Made by a program: the position numbers and the translations under genes
Shown: positions 42,480 through 55,000 of the stretch, piece by piece
How the letters are laid out: each line of letters starts with the position of its first letter
Position numbering within the stretch: position 1 is the stretch's first letter
Origin: Pagrus major
Lineage: Eukaryota > Chordata > Actinopteri > Spariformes > Sparidae
Reading direction: 5' to 3'
Assembly (NCBI RefSeq): GCF_040436345.1
Contig: NC_133223.1
Location: 17,833,113-17,897,112 of the forward strand
DNA: 64,000 nt
Notes under the pieces: generated by a model
The model's database searches: none
What the model saw: the letters and a program-made list of their open reading frames with translations, nothing else
What the model was told of the DNA's origin: nothing

Positions 42480-43640
42480 GTGGGAATCTAATTAATATAA
42501 GATCGCATCGCTGTCTGCATGAAAGTTACAGAGGTGAAATGCAGGGACAGTTTTGTTCTGCCTCTGATCCTCCAGCGGAGGTAGTAACAGAGCCACAACA
42601 GAGGCGAATTGACCTCTGTGTGCAACTTTCCAGACCAAACAACAGTAATGTGGTAGGAGGTAGTGTCTTCCGCAACTTATATGAGGGAAAACAAATGCAG
42701 AATTTATACACTGAAAAGTCGCTGTCACCGCTCTTTGTCACACTTACGCCCGAAAATCAGCGTCTTTTGCCGACAGCGAGAGCCATGCGTCACCTGTTGT
42801 TTACTGGCAGTGATTTAATGAGGAACAGTCACCGTGACCATGGCCACCCTCCCTACGGAGTCTTGAGTGAACTTCCCCCCCGGAAAACAGCATCCCTCTC
42901 CGGGACTGAGAGCCAGACAGGGTCCGCTATTTACTGATGGCGATTATGTGATGTAATTTAGAGCAAAAAAAATCACATTTTTGTCACTTTCCATGATGCA
43001 TGGTGGGTCAGGATCTAAGTCACGACGCTTCCACATGATTACAAACAGTTGGCGGATACTTGTTTAAATTTACAGGTGGAAAGCGGCAGAAACTCTTTAA
43101 AAAAAAACAACGTTATGATGCCCATTCTGGTCCTGCAATGCCGGCATGCTGTATGAAACGACACACTGGAGCGGCTTTAGTGGTTCAGTGTTAACAAACA
43201 AAGGCGGCGTGAAGGCGCGCCTTCGTTGCGGCGCTATTGTGGATTCTCTGTCTGAAAAGGACTAAAGTCTCGTTTTGGATGCCCACCCCCCCTTCCTTCA
43301 TGTGGTGCCCTCTATATTTTTTTGCGCCCCTACCCCTCAAACATCCTGAGTCCACCACTGCTGTTTATTAAGACATGATGCACTGAAAACATTCAACAGT
43401 ATTCAAGCTGAGAAAGCAAAGGGCAAAGTTGTACACTGCCACATTAGTCCTTCCTATAAACTGCCTCTAACAGCCCTGAAACAGCAGTAAGCGTGTACTA
43501 ATACCCTGTGTTACACACACACTCGCATTCTCCGGCCTGCATTAACACTCCTCATATCTCCATGATGCCACTCAGCTGCCATGTGAACATCTAACTTTCA
43601 CTCTCAGTTTCAAACATATATCGCCGCAGCTGCTACGTAC
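42480..43640. other. MAP3K20 upstream intron/flank
   Basis: There is no coding exon. A 14-bp palindrome, GAAGGCGCGCCTTC, lies at 43211-43224. A segment ending CCTGAGTCCACCACTGCTG near 43370 resembles a DNA-transposon terminus read in reverse, but its partner end was not found. Confidence 0.45.
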
Positions 43641-43790
43641 CAGCATTAAGTGTGAAGTTTGAGGCTTCAGAGCAGCTCGTCGTCGGTCACAGGTTTCAGG
43701 TAGAAGATAAAAAAATAAGGAGAGTAAGATTTCTAGAGAAGTCAGAGTTCCGGGAAATCTCATGTGACGTTTGAGGATTTCTCCACTCAC

Positions 43791-44000
43791 TCCGCGGCTG
43801 TTTTACTGGTTGCACAACTTCTTCCCGCAGCAGAGAGCAGAGAGCAGTAAGCCGGACTGAGCTGCTCACACAGAGGCAGCATCCTGACAACAACAGCTCC
43901 CCCTGCTGGAGCAAACAGGGACAGACTCTGCGGTCCTCTGGATGTTCTGGTGGCCTTTTCTTGCCTCTTCACGTCCCCTGGGCCCTCGGACCACACGAGA
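43791..44000 (-). promoter_or_regulatory. map3k20: Candidate MAP3K20 5' non-coding exon and promoter
   Basis: The coding start exon has a good acceptor (AG at 41287-41288), leaving 31 nt of 5' UTR at 41256-41286, so an upstream non-coding exon must exist. A strong donor, GTGAGT read on the minus strand at 43785-43790, lies next to a moderately CpG-containing segment at 43791-44000, about 2.4 kb above RAPGEF4's stop. A second possible donor lies near 43640. Transcript data would be needed to choose between them. Confidence 0.45.
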
Positions 44001-44749
44001 CAAACAAAGAAAAACAAATACTTCCTGAGCTAAGAAACAGTATCACTGAAACAACAACAACACTGTAGCTTTTATTCTTTTCACAAATATTCTTTTGTCA
44101 ACTTTTTGTTTTAAATGAATTGTTTCTTTAAATGTGTTGAATTCATTTTTATGCATTGTATAAAGCACTTTTTGCACACATGTGCCTCTGTTTTAGGTGA
44201 TGCACAAAAACATCTCGCTCAGTCATCACTCGACCCGTACAGATGTAGAAAGTAATCAATTACATTTGCTCAAATACTGTACTCAAGTGTAATTTTGAGG
44301 CATTATTCTACTGTATACTTATACTCAAAGGTAAGGTAAGAATTGTACTTTTGACTCCATTTCATATCATTTGACAGCACATTGTGAATGCATATATTGT
44401 AGCTTAAGACTTAATGTACAAAACTCACTGCTTGGCCATTTTATTAGATACACCAATACAATTTAATGCAACCCAATGCAACAGATGTGTGACTAAATCT
44501 ACATTGAAGATCATAATGTTCAGTAGTTTTTTTTTTGACACTGTCAAGTGTTGATTCACCAATATGTTTATTATTGTGTTGTAGTTGGTTCTAATATTTT
44601 ATAATATAGTTAATGCCTCTCTGGAAGTGTCAATCAAAACTGAACATTATCATTTAAGATTCAAGATGAATGTAATTGTAATTATGCACTACAGGGTTGT
44701 ATAATGAAATTTATGTTAGTATTACCCTAAGCGACATACACAATAATTC

Positions 44750-44805
<56 letters not shown>

Positions 44806-45740
44806 TAAGAGCCTTAGCCTGAAGAAAGAAGCTGCTCGGTAGTCTGGAGGTACGCAGCGGGTACTTCTTTTTTTTTTTGCCAGAGGCCAAAATGTAATAG
44901 ATTGCATTAGATTTTACAGGTGAGTCTAATAAAGTGACATCTCAATATTAAAGATGAGATCATAATTAAAATGTACTTCTTTACCATGTGCATGCTCTGT
45001 TTATACATCAGTAGTGATGTAATAGTACAATATGTAAATATAACCCTGCACCATTCTGCCTCCACATAAGTAATTTCACTTTTCATACTTCTAATACAAT
45101 TTTAGTTTAGTTGTAGTTGTTTAGTTATATATGTTCTACTTTTTTATAACCTGAATACTTGTATTTTTATATTTTTTGGGTACCAAACTTGTGTCATGCA
45201 GATTTAATATTGGAAATATAAAACATTAACAACAGTTTAAACGTTGTTGATCAGGTTACGGAGAATGAACTGTTTAAACTGACCTTCTGTTTCACTCTAA
45301 CAGAAGGTACTATGACTAAGTCAACAATACAAATGATCACATGTGTTCCTGTAAATTATTGGTACAAAATGGGCTGACAAATAAGATGAAATCCCCCTGA
45401 AATCCTGTAAATCACTGGATCCTTAACTTGGGACAAGGATTAGACTTTTAGATATTTTGACAACTATTTCATTTCCTAAGAACTGAATCCAGGAGATCAT
45501 GAGTAATACTGACTTACTCTTACTTACTCACTCCTCTCTCAGATGAAGATATGAAAATTATAAAAAAAAAAAAAACCCTGAAGTTGAGTAATGCTTCTGC
45601 ATGCTCTGAAATACACGTTCTCAAACTAGAGCCTTTTTTGTTGTGCTAGAAATCAAACTGCAAACTATTGTGATGCTTTTCCGACAAACCATGATTATAA
45701 ATAATGCGCTGATGAAACACAACAATAACACACATCACAC
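44000..45740. other. Intergenic region between MAP3K20 and RAPGEF4
   Basis: It contains the (AAT)n run, a degenerate AAGTAC-type repeat near 44245-44340 and AT-rich sequence. No gene is seen. Confidence 0.6.
44749..44802. repeat. (AAT)n microsatellite
   Basis: An AAT triplet run of about 18 units lies between RAPGEF4 and MAP3K20. Its minus-strand translation gives a meaningless poly-leucine frame. Confidence 0.95.
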
Positions 45741-45758
45741 ACACATACATCTAAAATA

Positions 45759-46367
45759 TTTAATACTGAAAGCACACAAAAGTTTTTCAGACATTTACTG
45801 TATCTCAGACCTTTAAAGAGAAATGTGCTCACGTGAATAAAAAGTCAAACAATCTTAACAATTGTTTGCATGCTGAGGTCAAAATAAATATTTGTATACA
45901 GTTTACAACACTTAAGATTCTCACAAACTTAAATATGTATAAATACTGTTTGATACAAAAGATACGAAACAGCTGAATATCAGGAATAAAGAGACTTTGC
46001 ATTCTTAAAGCGTCAGCGTCACATAGTGTTTACGTCTGAAATGTTAATCTGATGAATGAGATCCCCCAAGGATATAATTTCTTCTACTGTCGCTCGTGTT
46101 TGACTTGGAGATGATGGCGATATCTGCAGCACAGTGATATGAGAGGTACTTCACCCACCAACAATTACTGTTGTTAAAATACTACAAATTACTGTAATAA
46201 AAGGCTTAACAAGTCAGGCAACGGCGTCTGAAACAATATCTCATTATCTGACACGTCGTTAGGTCCTCCATGTGATTGCCTGCATTGAAGTAAATTCATC
46301 CCAACACAAGCACATGTCATGTTGTGACGCAGCATCAGAGTGTAACATTTTCTTTCCCTGAGTAGTT
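45759..46367 (-). terminator. rapgef4: RAPGEF4 probable 3' UTR ending in an ATTAAA signal
   Basis: An ATTAAA hexamer on the minus strand at 45759-45764 lies about 600 nt after the stop; no nearer canonical hexamer was seen. The interval is AT-rich and has no coding potential. Confidence 0.35.
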
Positions 46368-49038
46368 TCAAGACCTGCGGGGCTCAAGTCTGTGAGAGAG
46401 CTGAGTTAGCGTCCTTTGGTTGTCGATCACGTGGAGCTGACGTACGTAAGTCCGAACCTCTGGGTGGTTCTTGCTGGCCAGAGGTGAATCTGGACCTGAT
46501 GAAAATGGAATAATGAGTAAAGATTGTAGTAAATGTTAAAATGAATTTCCAAAAACATCAACAGAGAAAACTAGAGCCTATGTTAAAGTATTATTTGTTA
46601 TCAAACTTGTATGATGCACACTTACTGAATGGTTGGCTCCGACAGTATCTCACTATCTTCACTGTGTTCGCGATCATCCGCTGAAAGACAAAGAGCTAGA
46701 ATCAGCAACACACATACACAATTAGCCAGTGATGGAATGTAACTAAGTACATTTACTCAAGTACTGCACTTGATTATGGTATTTTTAAACCTGGAACCTA
46801 TATTTTACATGTTTTGGTGTGTAAATGATTCATACTTACCAAGAATCGGTCCAGTAGATCTCTTCAGCTGGCTACAATGTAGTCCTTTGGGGCAACTCTG
46901 ACTGTTAAATTAGCATCCACTAAAAGTGCTTGTCTTTGCTACTGACGGGCTGAGGTCTACCAACATTACAGAAAATATTCCTACGGAGACAGACTTTTTT
47001 GTTAAATGATAAGATTCTTTAAGTCTTGCTCTGAAATCTTGCAAGAGGTGAGTTGTGTTAGGAGTTTACCTGGATGAACTGCCAGCAAGAATTTAGTTTA
47101 GTTTAGTCCTAGCTGAATATGACGACTCACCTCTCGTGTGATTTCAGAGCAAGACTTCTACTTGAACAAGTTTTTTTTTTTTTTTTAACAAATAAGGCCT
47201 ATCTTGATAGGAATTGTTTCCTTAATGTTGTCAGACACTTAGAATAACAACCTCAGCTTATCAGTGGCAAAAACAAGAACTTTTAGTGGACATAACTTTG
47301 ACAGTCGCAGTTGCCCCAAAGGATTACATCACAGACGTTGCAGCCGAGTCGCAGCTGACAGCTGAGGTAATCTACTGAACTGATTTCTAAACTTTTGGTA
47401 AGTTACAATCATTTACACACCAAAACATGTAAATATAGGACCCAGGTTTAAAAATACTGGAATTCCCCTTTACTTGTACTTTACATAATCATTTCCACTT
47501 TCTGCTACTTTATACTTAATAACTCAATAACTCTAGTTACTAGTTACTTTGCAGATTGCATCATCAGAGCCAAAGTAGCGCATTTATAAATTAATTTATT
47601 TTATTGGAAATCAGATAAAAGAACCATTGATTCCAATAAGTGGAAAAACGCTGAATATAAGATCCAATAATCAGCCAATAGTAAGTATAGGAAATATAAT
47701 TATAATTTAGTTTTACTTGTACTCAAGTATGACTTTTGAGTACTTTTTACGACACTGCAATTAGCTGTTTGGCTAAACAAAGATTTACACCAACTGTTCG
47801 ACAATAATCTGCACCTTCAGAGCCTCACCATTTTCTCAAAATTGACCAAATTGTCGATACATGTCTTGTTTCCCTCATGAGTGAATGTCATGTCTGGAAG
47901 AAAAACAAGGTAAGACAAGTCAGAGAAAAGGGAAGAGAAATTGTTTTGATGGTTAAAGATGTTGACGGAGAATATCAGCAACAGAACAACTTTAAAGTAC
48001 AGGTCAACATGATGTTATCAAATGAACGACTCTGACCTTTGATCAGCAGCGGCATGAAGGGAATGATCGGAGCCTCCAGCTTGGAGACTGTCAGCCGGTA
48101 TGCCCGGTGGTTCCTGGACGGGTCCTGTGGAAACAATCACACTGTTCTGAGATGTACCGTTGCTGTGTTAATCAGATCCATCACTGTCCTGGCTGAGGTG
48201 ATGTTGCTAAACCCACGCACACTCACAGCTGACAGTGCAAGAGTTCCTGTTCAACTTACCATCAAGTTTTCAAATTCCCCGTAAAACTTCTTGAACTTGC
48301 TGGGAAGTTTCTGTGAAAACGGACAACACTAAAAGTTAACTTCCTGTTAGGAGAAGAATGATTATAACTGCAGACAGGTACCCACCTCCCAGGTCTGATT
48401 CAACCTGCACACTGCTGGGTTACTCAGTCCCATAATGACAGCAAAGAAGCCGTTCAGATTCCTGTACTCCTTACAGCTATGACAGAAACATGAAATGGTA
48501 AGTTAGAGCTGTGAATAAAAGAAACTGAAAGCTTAAAGAACACAGACTGTGAAAAAAAAAGGTCCACTTACTGAGCCGCAATCTTGATGAACTTCTTGAG
48601 AAGTTGCACCCTCTTGCTGAGCTGAGAACACAGAGACACCTCTGTGATCACCCAAAACTGAATCTCATTAAACCTCCTTAGGAACAGGTCCAGGTTCACC
48701 GTGGTTTTCTTCATGTTTTGCCTCCCAAATGTGTGGTAGATGAGTTCAAGCTGTTGGAAACCAAAGACAAACACATCTGAGCTTCTTGTGGACAGAATAG
48801 TTGATCAACTGAAAGTAAACCAAACCACGTTAACTTTAATTAATGGTATGACATCAAAACATATCAAATAAAGAATCAGTTCTGCTAATGGCACCTGGTT
48901 TTACAGTCGTACCTCATGTACACAGTGAAAAAGCTCCCAGTCATAGGAAGTCATGTGGTAAGCCACGTCCTTGGAGCTCATTAACTCAAAGCTGGCCAAC
49001 AGACCTGTAGCAGGACCCTCCTGTTCAGGTAAAGGGGT
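46368..49038 (-). CDS. rapgef4: RAPGEF4 CDC25-homology catalytic exons and C-terminus
   Basis: Eight exons (48913-49038, 48572-48750, 48386-48476, 48260-48310, 48037-48124, 47829-47893, 46626-46680, 46368-46495) encode the Rap exchange domain. Landmarks are [91 protein letters not shown] and LVNFEKMRMIANT. The C-terminus is [10 protein letters not shown] before a TGA at 46368-46370. Length and order match human EPAC2. A 677-bp foldback element sits in the intron between 46680 and 47829. Confidence 0.96.
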
Positions 49039-52000
49039 CTAGAAATCAAAAAAAACAAAACAGCCTTTCTTTTATCAATAATCATGTCATGTAATGTTTT
49101 GGGAATTTGTGTTTTGCAGTTTAAAAAAACTATGCTAAGACTAAAAGAGTCATGCATCTTCTTGTGACATGAATGTTAGCCAAAATTCATTACAATATTA
49201 AAAAGAAGTCAAAGAAAAGACAAGACTGCTGTTGAACTGCTTGTAAGAGTAAATGTTGCTGTTGCACTTTACAATACACACGTAAAAAGATTCACATATA
49301 CAGATATAAAAGAATCTGCACATTCACAATGTAGTTTAAAAGCTAGCTGGGTCCTAAAAGCATGGAAGACAATTTTACATAAACAATATGAAAAAAGGAG
49401 TTTTTATAGCAACAGATTTCAGAGATGTACAACTATACATAGAGTTAAGTGAACCCTCTTTTATATGATGTGCTGTTGAGGGTAACATGTTTTTGTAGGA
49501 GAAATTAACCCACCAATGAATCCAACTGATCCCTCCGGCAGGCAAACAGTCGTCCATTTATACTGAGTGTGGAGAAAACTGAAACATCGTTGGGCTTGAA
49601 GATGACTTTGTCTGTTGAACAAAAGCATAACACACAAGGGTTAAAAAAGATTTGAATTGTCTTTTTCTGGATAATATTGCACACCATCAATTTGATGTAA
49701 TGTTATATCCTTCTATAAAACAACTGCAGAAACACAAAATCACACACTAATCAAAATATCTAAATAACTGCTGGATTACCACATGTTGTACAGACATGCT
49801 TCCCAGAGGATGTCTCCTATAGACCTTGTTGATGCACTGCATCTGTCCACTTTTAAAACTACTTACAAAACATTCCCATCAGCCTCAGCTTTGTGTGCTT
49901 ACCACCACATGTTAGAAAGCTAACACAGTAAAATAAGATAATGAACATGGTAAACATAATAGCTTCGAACATAAGCTTGTTAGCACAGTCATTGGGAGCA
50001 GTTAGCATTAGCATGTAGCTCAAAGCACCTCTTTACAGATACAGCCCAACAGAGCTGCTGGCTTCGTATCTTTGAAAAATACATTTGTGCTTAAAAAAGT
50101 GTCCATTATTATTTGACATGATTAGTTTTCAACTATTATATTAACTATTTTGATAATAAATTAACTGGTTTGTGTATTTTTTAAGGAAAATTTCTGATTC
50201 CAGCTTCTTCAACAGGATTTTTTTTCTGGTTTCTTTATGGGTAAACTGAATATCTTTGGGTTGTTAGCAAAACAACATGAACAACACGACTTTGGGAAAA
50301 ACTGATTGACATGTCCCACCAATTTCTGACATTTTATAGACCAAACAACTGATCGCTTAATCAAGATTATAATTTAATGATTAATGGATGATGAAATAAT
50401 CGTCAGTTGCAGCCCTAGCTAGTCCTTACACCGCCAAAGCTCAATGGCTAAGAATACAGTAGCCTATATGAGCTCTGTGATAATCCACTCCAAGCAACAG
50501 AGAAGCTACAGCTCTGTATTTGTCTACTTGCCCTTGATAAGTCAAGGGCGGGTCAAGTGTGGGCAAGTAAGAGCTGCATTAGACACAATGAAACATCACT
50601 ACAGTATGGAAGCAGCCACCAACCATCTTGTGCTGAATGTCAAGCTGCTCTAAAGGCCATTCGTCACACCTACTGCAGCAGTTGTTCGCAGTCAGCAAAC
50701 CCACTGAAAAAGACAGCTAATGTCTCACTAAGTCAGCAGGGGATTAATGAGTATAACACTCTGCTCGGACTCTCCCATGTGCCGTCTCCAATCATTTGAT
50801 TAACACGTAGCTGCCGCCGCTCTCACCTCCTGCCGAACTGAGGTTGACCAGAAGCAGGTCCTCCGCTGACCCCAGCTTGTCGGCCACGGCACCGATGACC
50901 TCCCTGACTGAGGCGGCCACGGGTGCACGGATCGTTGTGTAGGTGTGGTCGCAGCAGTAGACTTTGAATAGGACTGGAGGCATGAATCAGAGCAAATATG
51001 GGATTGTCAGCAGGAAGGGTTTAAGGAGTGGTATATTGGAAAGTTAGAAAGAAAGGACGTCACTATAAATTGGAGGGGTCATGGGGCAATTTGCAATACA
51101 GAAAAGAAGGGAAAAGAGTTTTATCCAAAAGAAACAACATACATTGCTTAATTTCAAGGCATCACAAGAAAATAAGGTTAGGATTCACTGGATTAAAGCT
51201 TTCTATGCTTGGTAATGTTCAGTGAGAGCTGATAAAATGAGGTAAAGAGCAACTACTGACTCATTTCCTTTGACTCAGATAGAAAGAGAAACGGTTTTGT
51301 GGTTTTACATGATGGCAGTAGCAGGTAGCAACTAAATGGTAGGTAGCAACTAAACTTAAATTCAGACCAATGAGGTGAATTGAAGAATGTAAGATATTCC
51401 ATAAGCCCCTCTCTTATACATTTTGTATTGGTTCAATTCAAATTGACAAATTAACTAAATTATGTCTCTATAGACAAACTGAGACGGGTTTTCACCCACT
51501 GCCTCAGGATGCTAGAGGCAAAACCACAGGAAATTTGTGGTTTTCTATTTTTCTACTTATTTATGTCTGACTGAACTATCTGCTCTCAATTTCAATGGAA
51601 ACTTAGGCCCTGGTCACAGATGTCATCAACATATGTTCTGAGTGATCCGATCACAAGTGGACAGCTCTAAGAACAGGTGTGAACACCCCCAAGATGCATG
51701 GAGGACCCATCTGAGATCCGATCAATCACACCAAAGGTCAGTCAGGTGCTGAGAGGTCAGTCAATATAATGGCATCATAGTAATGGTCCCCAGAAAGGTT
51801 GTCTATAAAAAATTCAAAAGTATTCGGCATGCGTGTAGATTGTGGGAGATTAAGTTTCCAAACCTGTAAGTCAGAAGGTCAGGACAGCTATCTCTTCTTG
51901 TGGTTTTTCATATCAGCAGATATGATCGGTTTATTCATTAATTTAATACAAATTTCAAGTGACACAGCACTGTGTGGCAACATTATATGAGCCTTCATCA

Positions 52001-55000
52001 AACTTTAGTATCATTACTGGCCCGAACATGTGGGGACGTGACATTACTCACTTTCATCATTACTCTTGATGGGCTGACGCTTCTGAAGCTTCTCATCTCC
52101 CATACTGAACTGCCGCAGTAGGATTTTGTGCTGTGACAAAGCAAAAGAGATTCAGACATCACGTCATTTTTTACTCAACACAACAAAATCTACATATTAA
52201 CTTTAATTTAAAGGAAAAAGAGTTGTACCTTTTTCTGTGAGACTCTGGCATCTTCAGTGCTAAAACACAAAAAACAGCAACAATTACTCTAAAGTTATGT
52301 TTGTCTGTTCATCTACCAATGGGGGGCGGCAATAGCTCAGTCCGTAGGGACTTGGCTTGGGGACTCAAAGGTGGCCGGTTCAAGTCCCACTCGGACCAAA
52401 AAAAGAGTATGATGTGGACTTGTAATGGAGAATACTAGTTCACATCCTGGGCATTGCCGAGGTGCCCTTGAGCAAGGCACCGACCCCTAACACTGCTCGT
52501 TGGGCGCCGTTGCAGATGGCTGCCCATTCACTCGTTCTCCTCTATACACTGTGTGTGTGTGTGGGTGTGCATGCATGTATAACGTGAGTGATAAAAAGAA
52601 TTTCCCCTTGTGGGATTAAAACAGTATAATAAATAAAAAATAATAAATAATACCTACAGAGACAGTAAACAGAAGGGTGTTGTTTTATATACAACACACA
52701 GGAGGATCGTCATGACTATGACATGATGAATACATATTAAAAACCCTGACTTACTTTCGCTTTACAATTTTCTCCAGTTTCGTGAGTTGATCCCTGAGAG
52801 CTGGAATTGCTTTGGCGTCATTAGATACCGCCATGAGAAACTCCTGAAAAACACAACAAGCTCTGAATAGAAAGAAGGTTCAGAAATGTTACGATTCAAG
52901 AACGCAGCTGGGGGGTGGGGGGGGGATGTTACTGGAAAATGTCTCGGTACAACTGTGCATCCATTACATCATGTTGTACTGTAATAAGTGTAATTTTGTG
53001 AACTTCCCACCTGTGCCGAAATCTGTTTGCCACTGAGAATTCGCTACTCTGATTGGTTGGCACGGTCCATTTAATTTGACTAACTGGACAACTCTGACGC
53101 GTGTGTTTGCTGTTGTAAATTAAAGTGCCGGTGGTAAATTATAAAGACAGCAACAGTGAGGCTTAGCTAATGAGCTTCGAGCTGAAGTTGGTTGTGTAAC
53201 CAATATTTTTTTTTAAAAATGACACTTGGTTGATCAGTTATTACCACAAAATTTCATTTCAGTCGTGTTTATTTTGCGTACGACTGTTATTGTAAACTTG
53301 TTCAACTTGAATAGTTTAACTCAGTGGTTATACTGAGTAATTAAGTATATTATATATGACAAATACTGCAGATTAAACTACCCAACAAGTAAACACGATA
53401 AATGAATAAACTAATTAAAGCGATGAAAATTCATGCATTACTATTTATAATGAAGTAGTAAAACATATAAGATTCTGAAATGGGCCATTCTGCAGATTAA
53501 TGTAATTTTACATTTACTACTTAGTAACTGATCTGAGTACTTCTTCCACCACTGGTTTTACTAAAATATATTTTATGCGTGTTGTCAAAAGTACACAAAA
53601 GTCATACTTGAGTAAAAGGTATAGATATCGTGTTAAAGTATTACTTGGGTAAAAGCTAAAGTCACCCGTATGAGTAGCACTAAAATACCTAAATTATCTA
53701 ATATTAAAGGTACTTAAGTATCAAAAGTACAAGTAAAAGTCATTTATACATAAGTATATATACATGCATGCATATATCGTAAACTATGAGTCGATCCAAT
53801 ATTCAGCATTTTTCTGAATATCAGAATCAGTGTTTTTTTAATCCAACTGGTATTCAAAAAAACATTTTAAAAATGTGCTACTGTCGCTCTGATGCAGCGG
53901 TCGGCAAAGTAACTAGTAACTAAAGTTATCAAATAAATGTAATGGATTAAAAAGTATAATATTTGCCTCCAAAATGTAGTAGAGCGGAAGTATAAAGTAG
54001 CAGAAAAAAGAAACACTGTAAAGTAAATTACAAGTACCTCAAAATTGTACTTAAGTAAAGCACTTGAGTAAATGTACTTAGTTACATCCCATCGCTGTTT
54101 TTATGTTAGCCTCTGCTGACGCATATTGTTACATGCTGTTGATCTACGACATTGTACACTGTCACTAAAACATTAAGATAAAAGAAAAGGACCATAAATG
54201 ACTACTTTACTGCATTATTATTGTTATTATACTTATTATAATAGTGGTTATATTGTAACTAATGTCTATTGACTGACCTCGAGGAAGGCCACCGAGACGT
54301 CTTCCTCCTGCAGGTAATCTCCATGCACAGCAGCCCACTGCATCACCAGGCGGATCACCCTGCGCTTGTTGTTCAGTGTGTAGTCCAGCTTCTCCTGGTC
54401 AGAGCCCTGCGAGGCCTGAGCGTGGTAGGTGCACAGCCGTTAAAGATCAAAACAATCACAGCAGAGCAGATTAAGGAAGTCCTTTTTTCTGGTCAGTTTC
54501 AGAGGGATGTGAAGGAACATTTAACTGTATTAGGCAACATATCGTGCTGAAAGGATATTGGGCCATCAGCACCGGACACAGCTGACTGTTTGGGATGAAG
54601 ACACAGTGCATGAGCACAAAGTCATCTAAGGCTGAATCTGTGATAAAGAAAAGGACAGGAGGTTATGTCAAACACCTGTGCAGCCAGTGTAAGGGCAGAT
54701 CAAAGAGCGTCCATCAGGCAGACGGCCACATGGCCCTGTGTCTGTCACCTCTGCAGGCAAATGAAAACCATATGTATCCACACGAGTGAGAGTAATTAGA
54801 TCAGCTCTGTGATGTGTGGCTAATTATAGATGAGAACAAACAGGTCAGTGCAGAGCAGAGCAGCCGGCAGAGCACAGAGGAGAGCGAGGAGGAGAGAATA
54901 AATACACTGCCTCACATTAAATGATCATCATATTGATGGATTGCGTTAGATGGCTGATGCATGCCGAGCAGTACCTGACTCTGTGAATTGAGAATCCAAT

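Noticed and set aside
44722..44907. Minus-strand frame with a poly-leucine run.
   Set aside because: It is translation of the (AAT)n microsatellite.
52321..52395. Possible functional tRNA gene.
   Set aside because: The A and B boxes belong to a SINE head; the segment does not form a complete cloverleaf by eye and runs into a SINE body.
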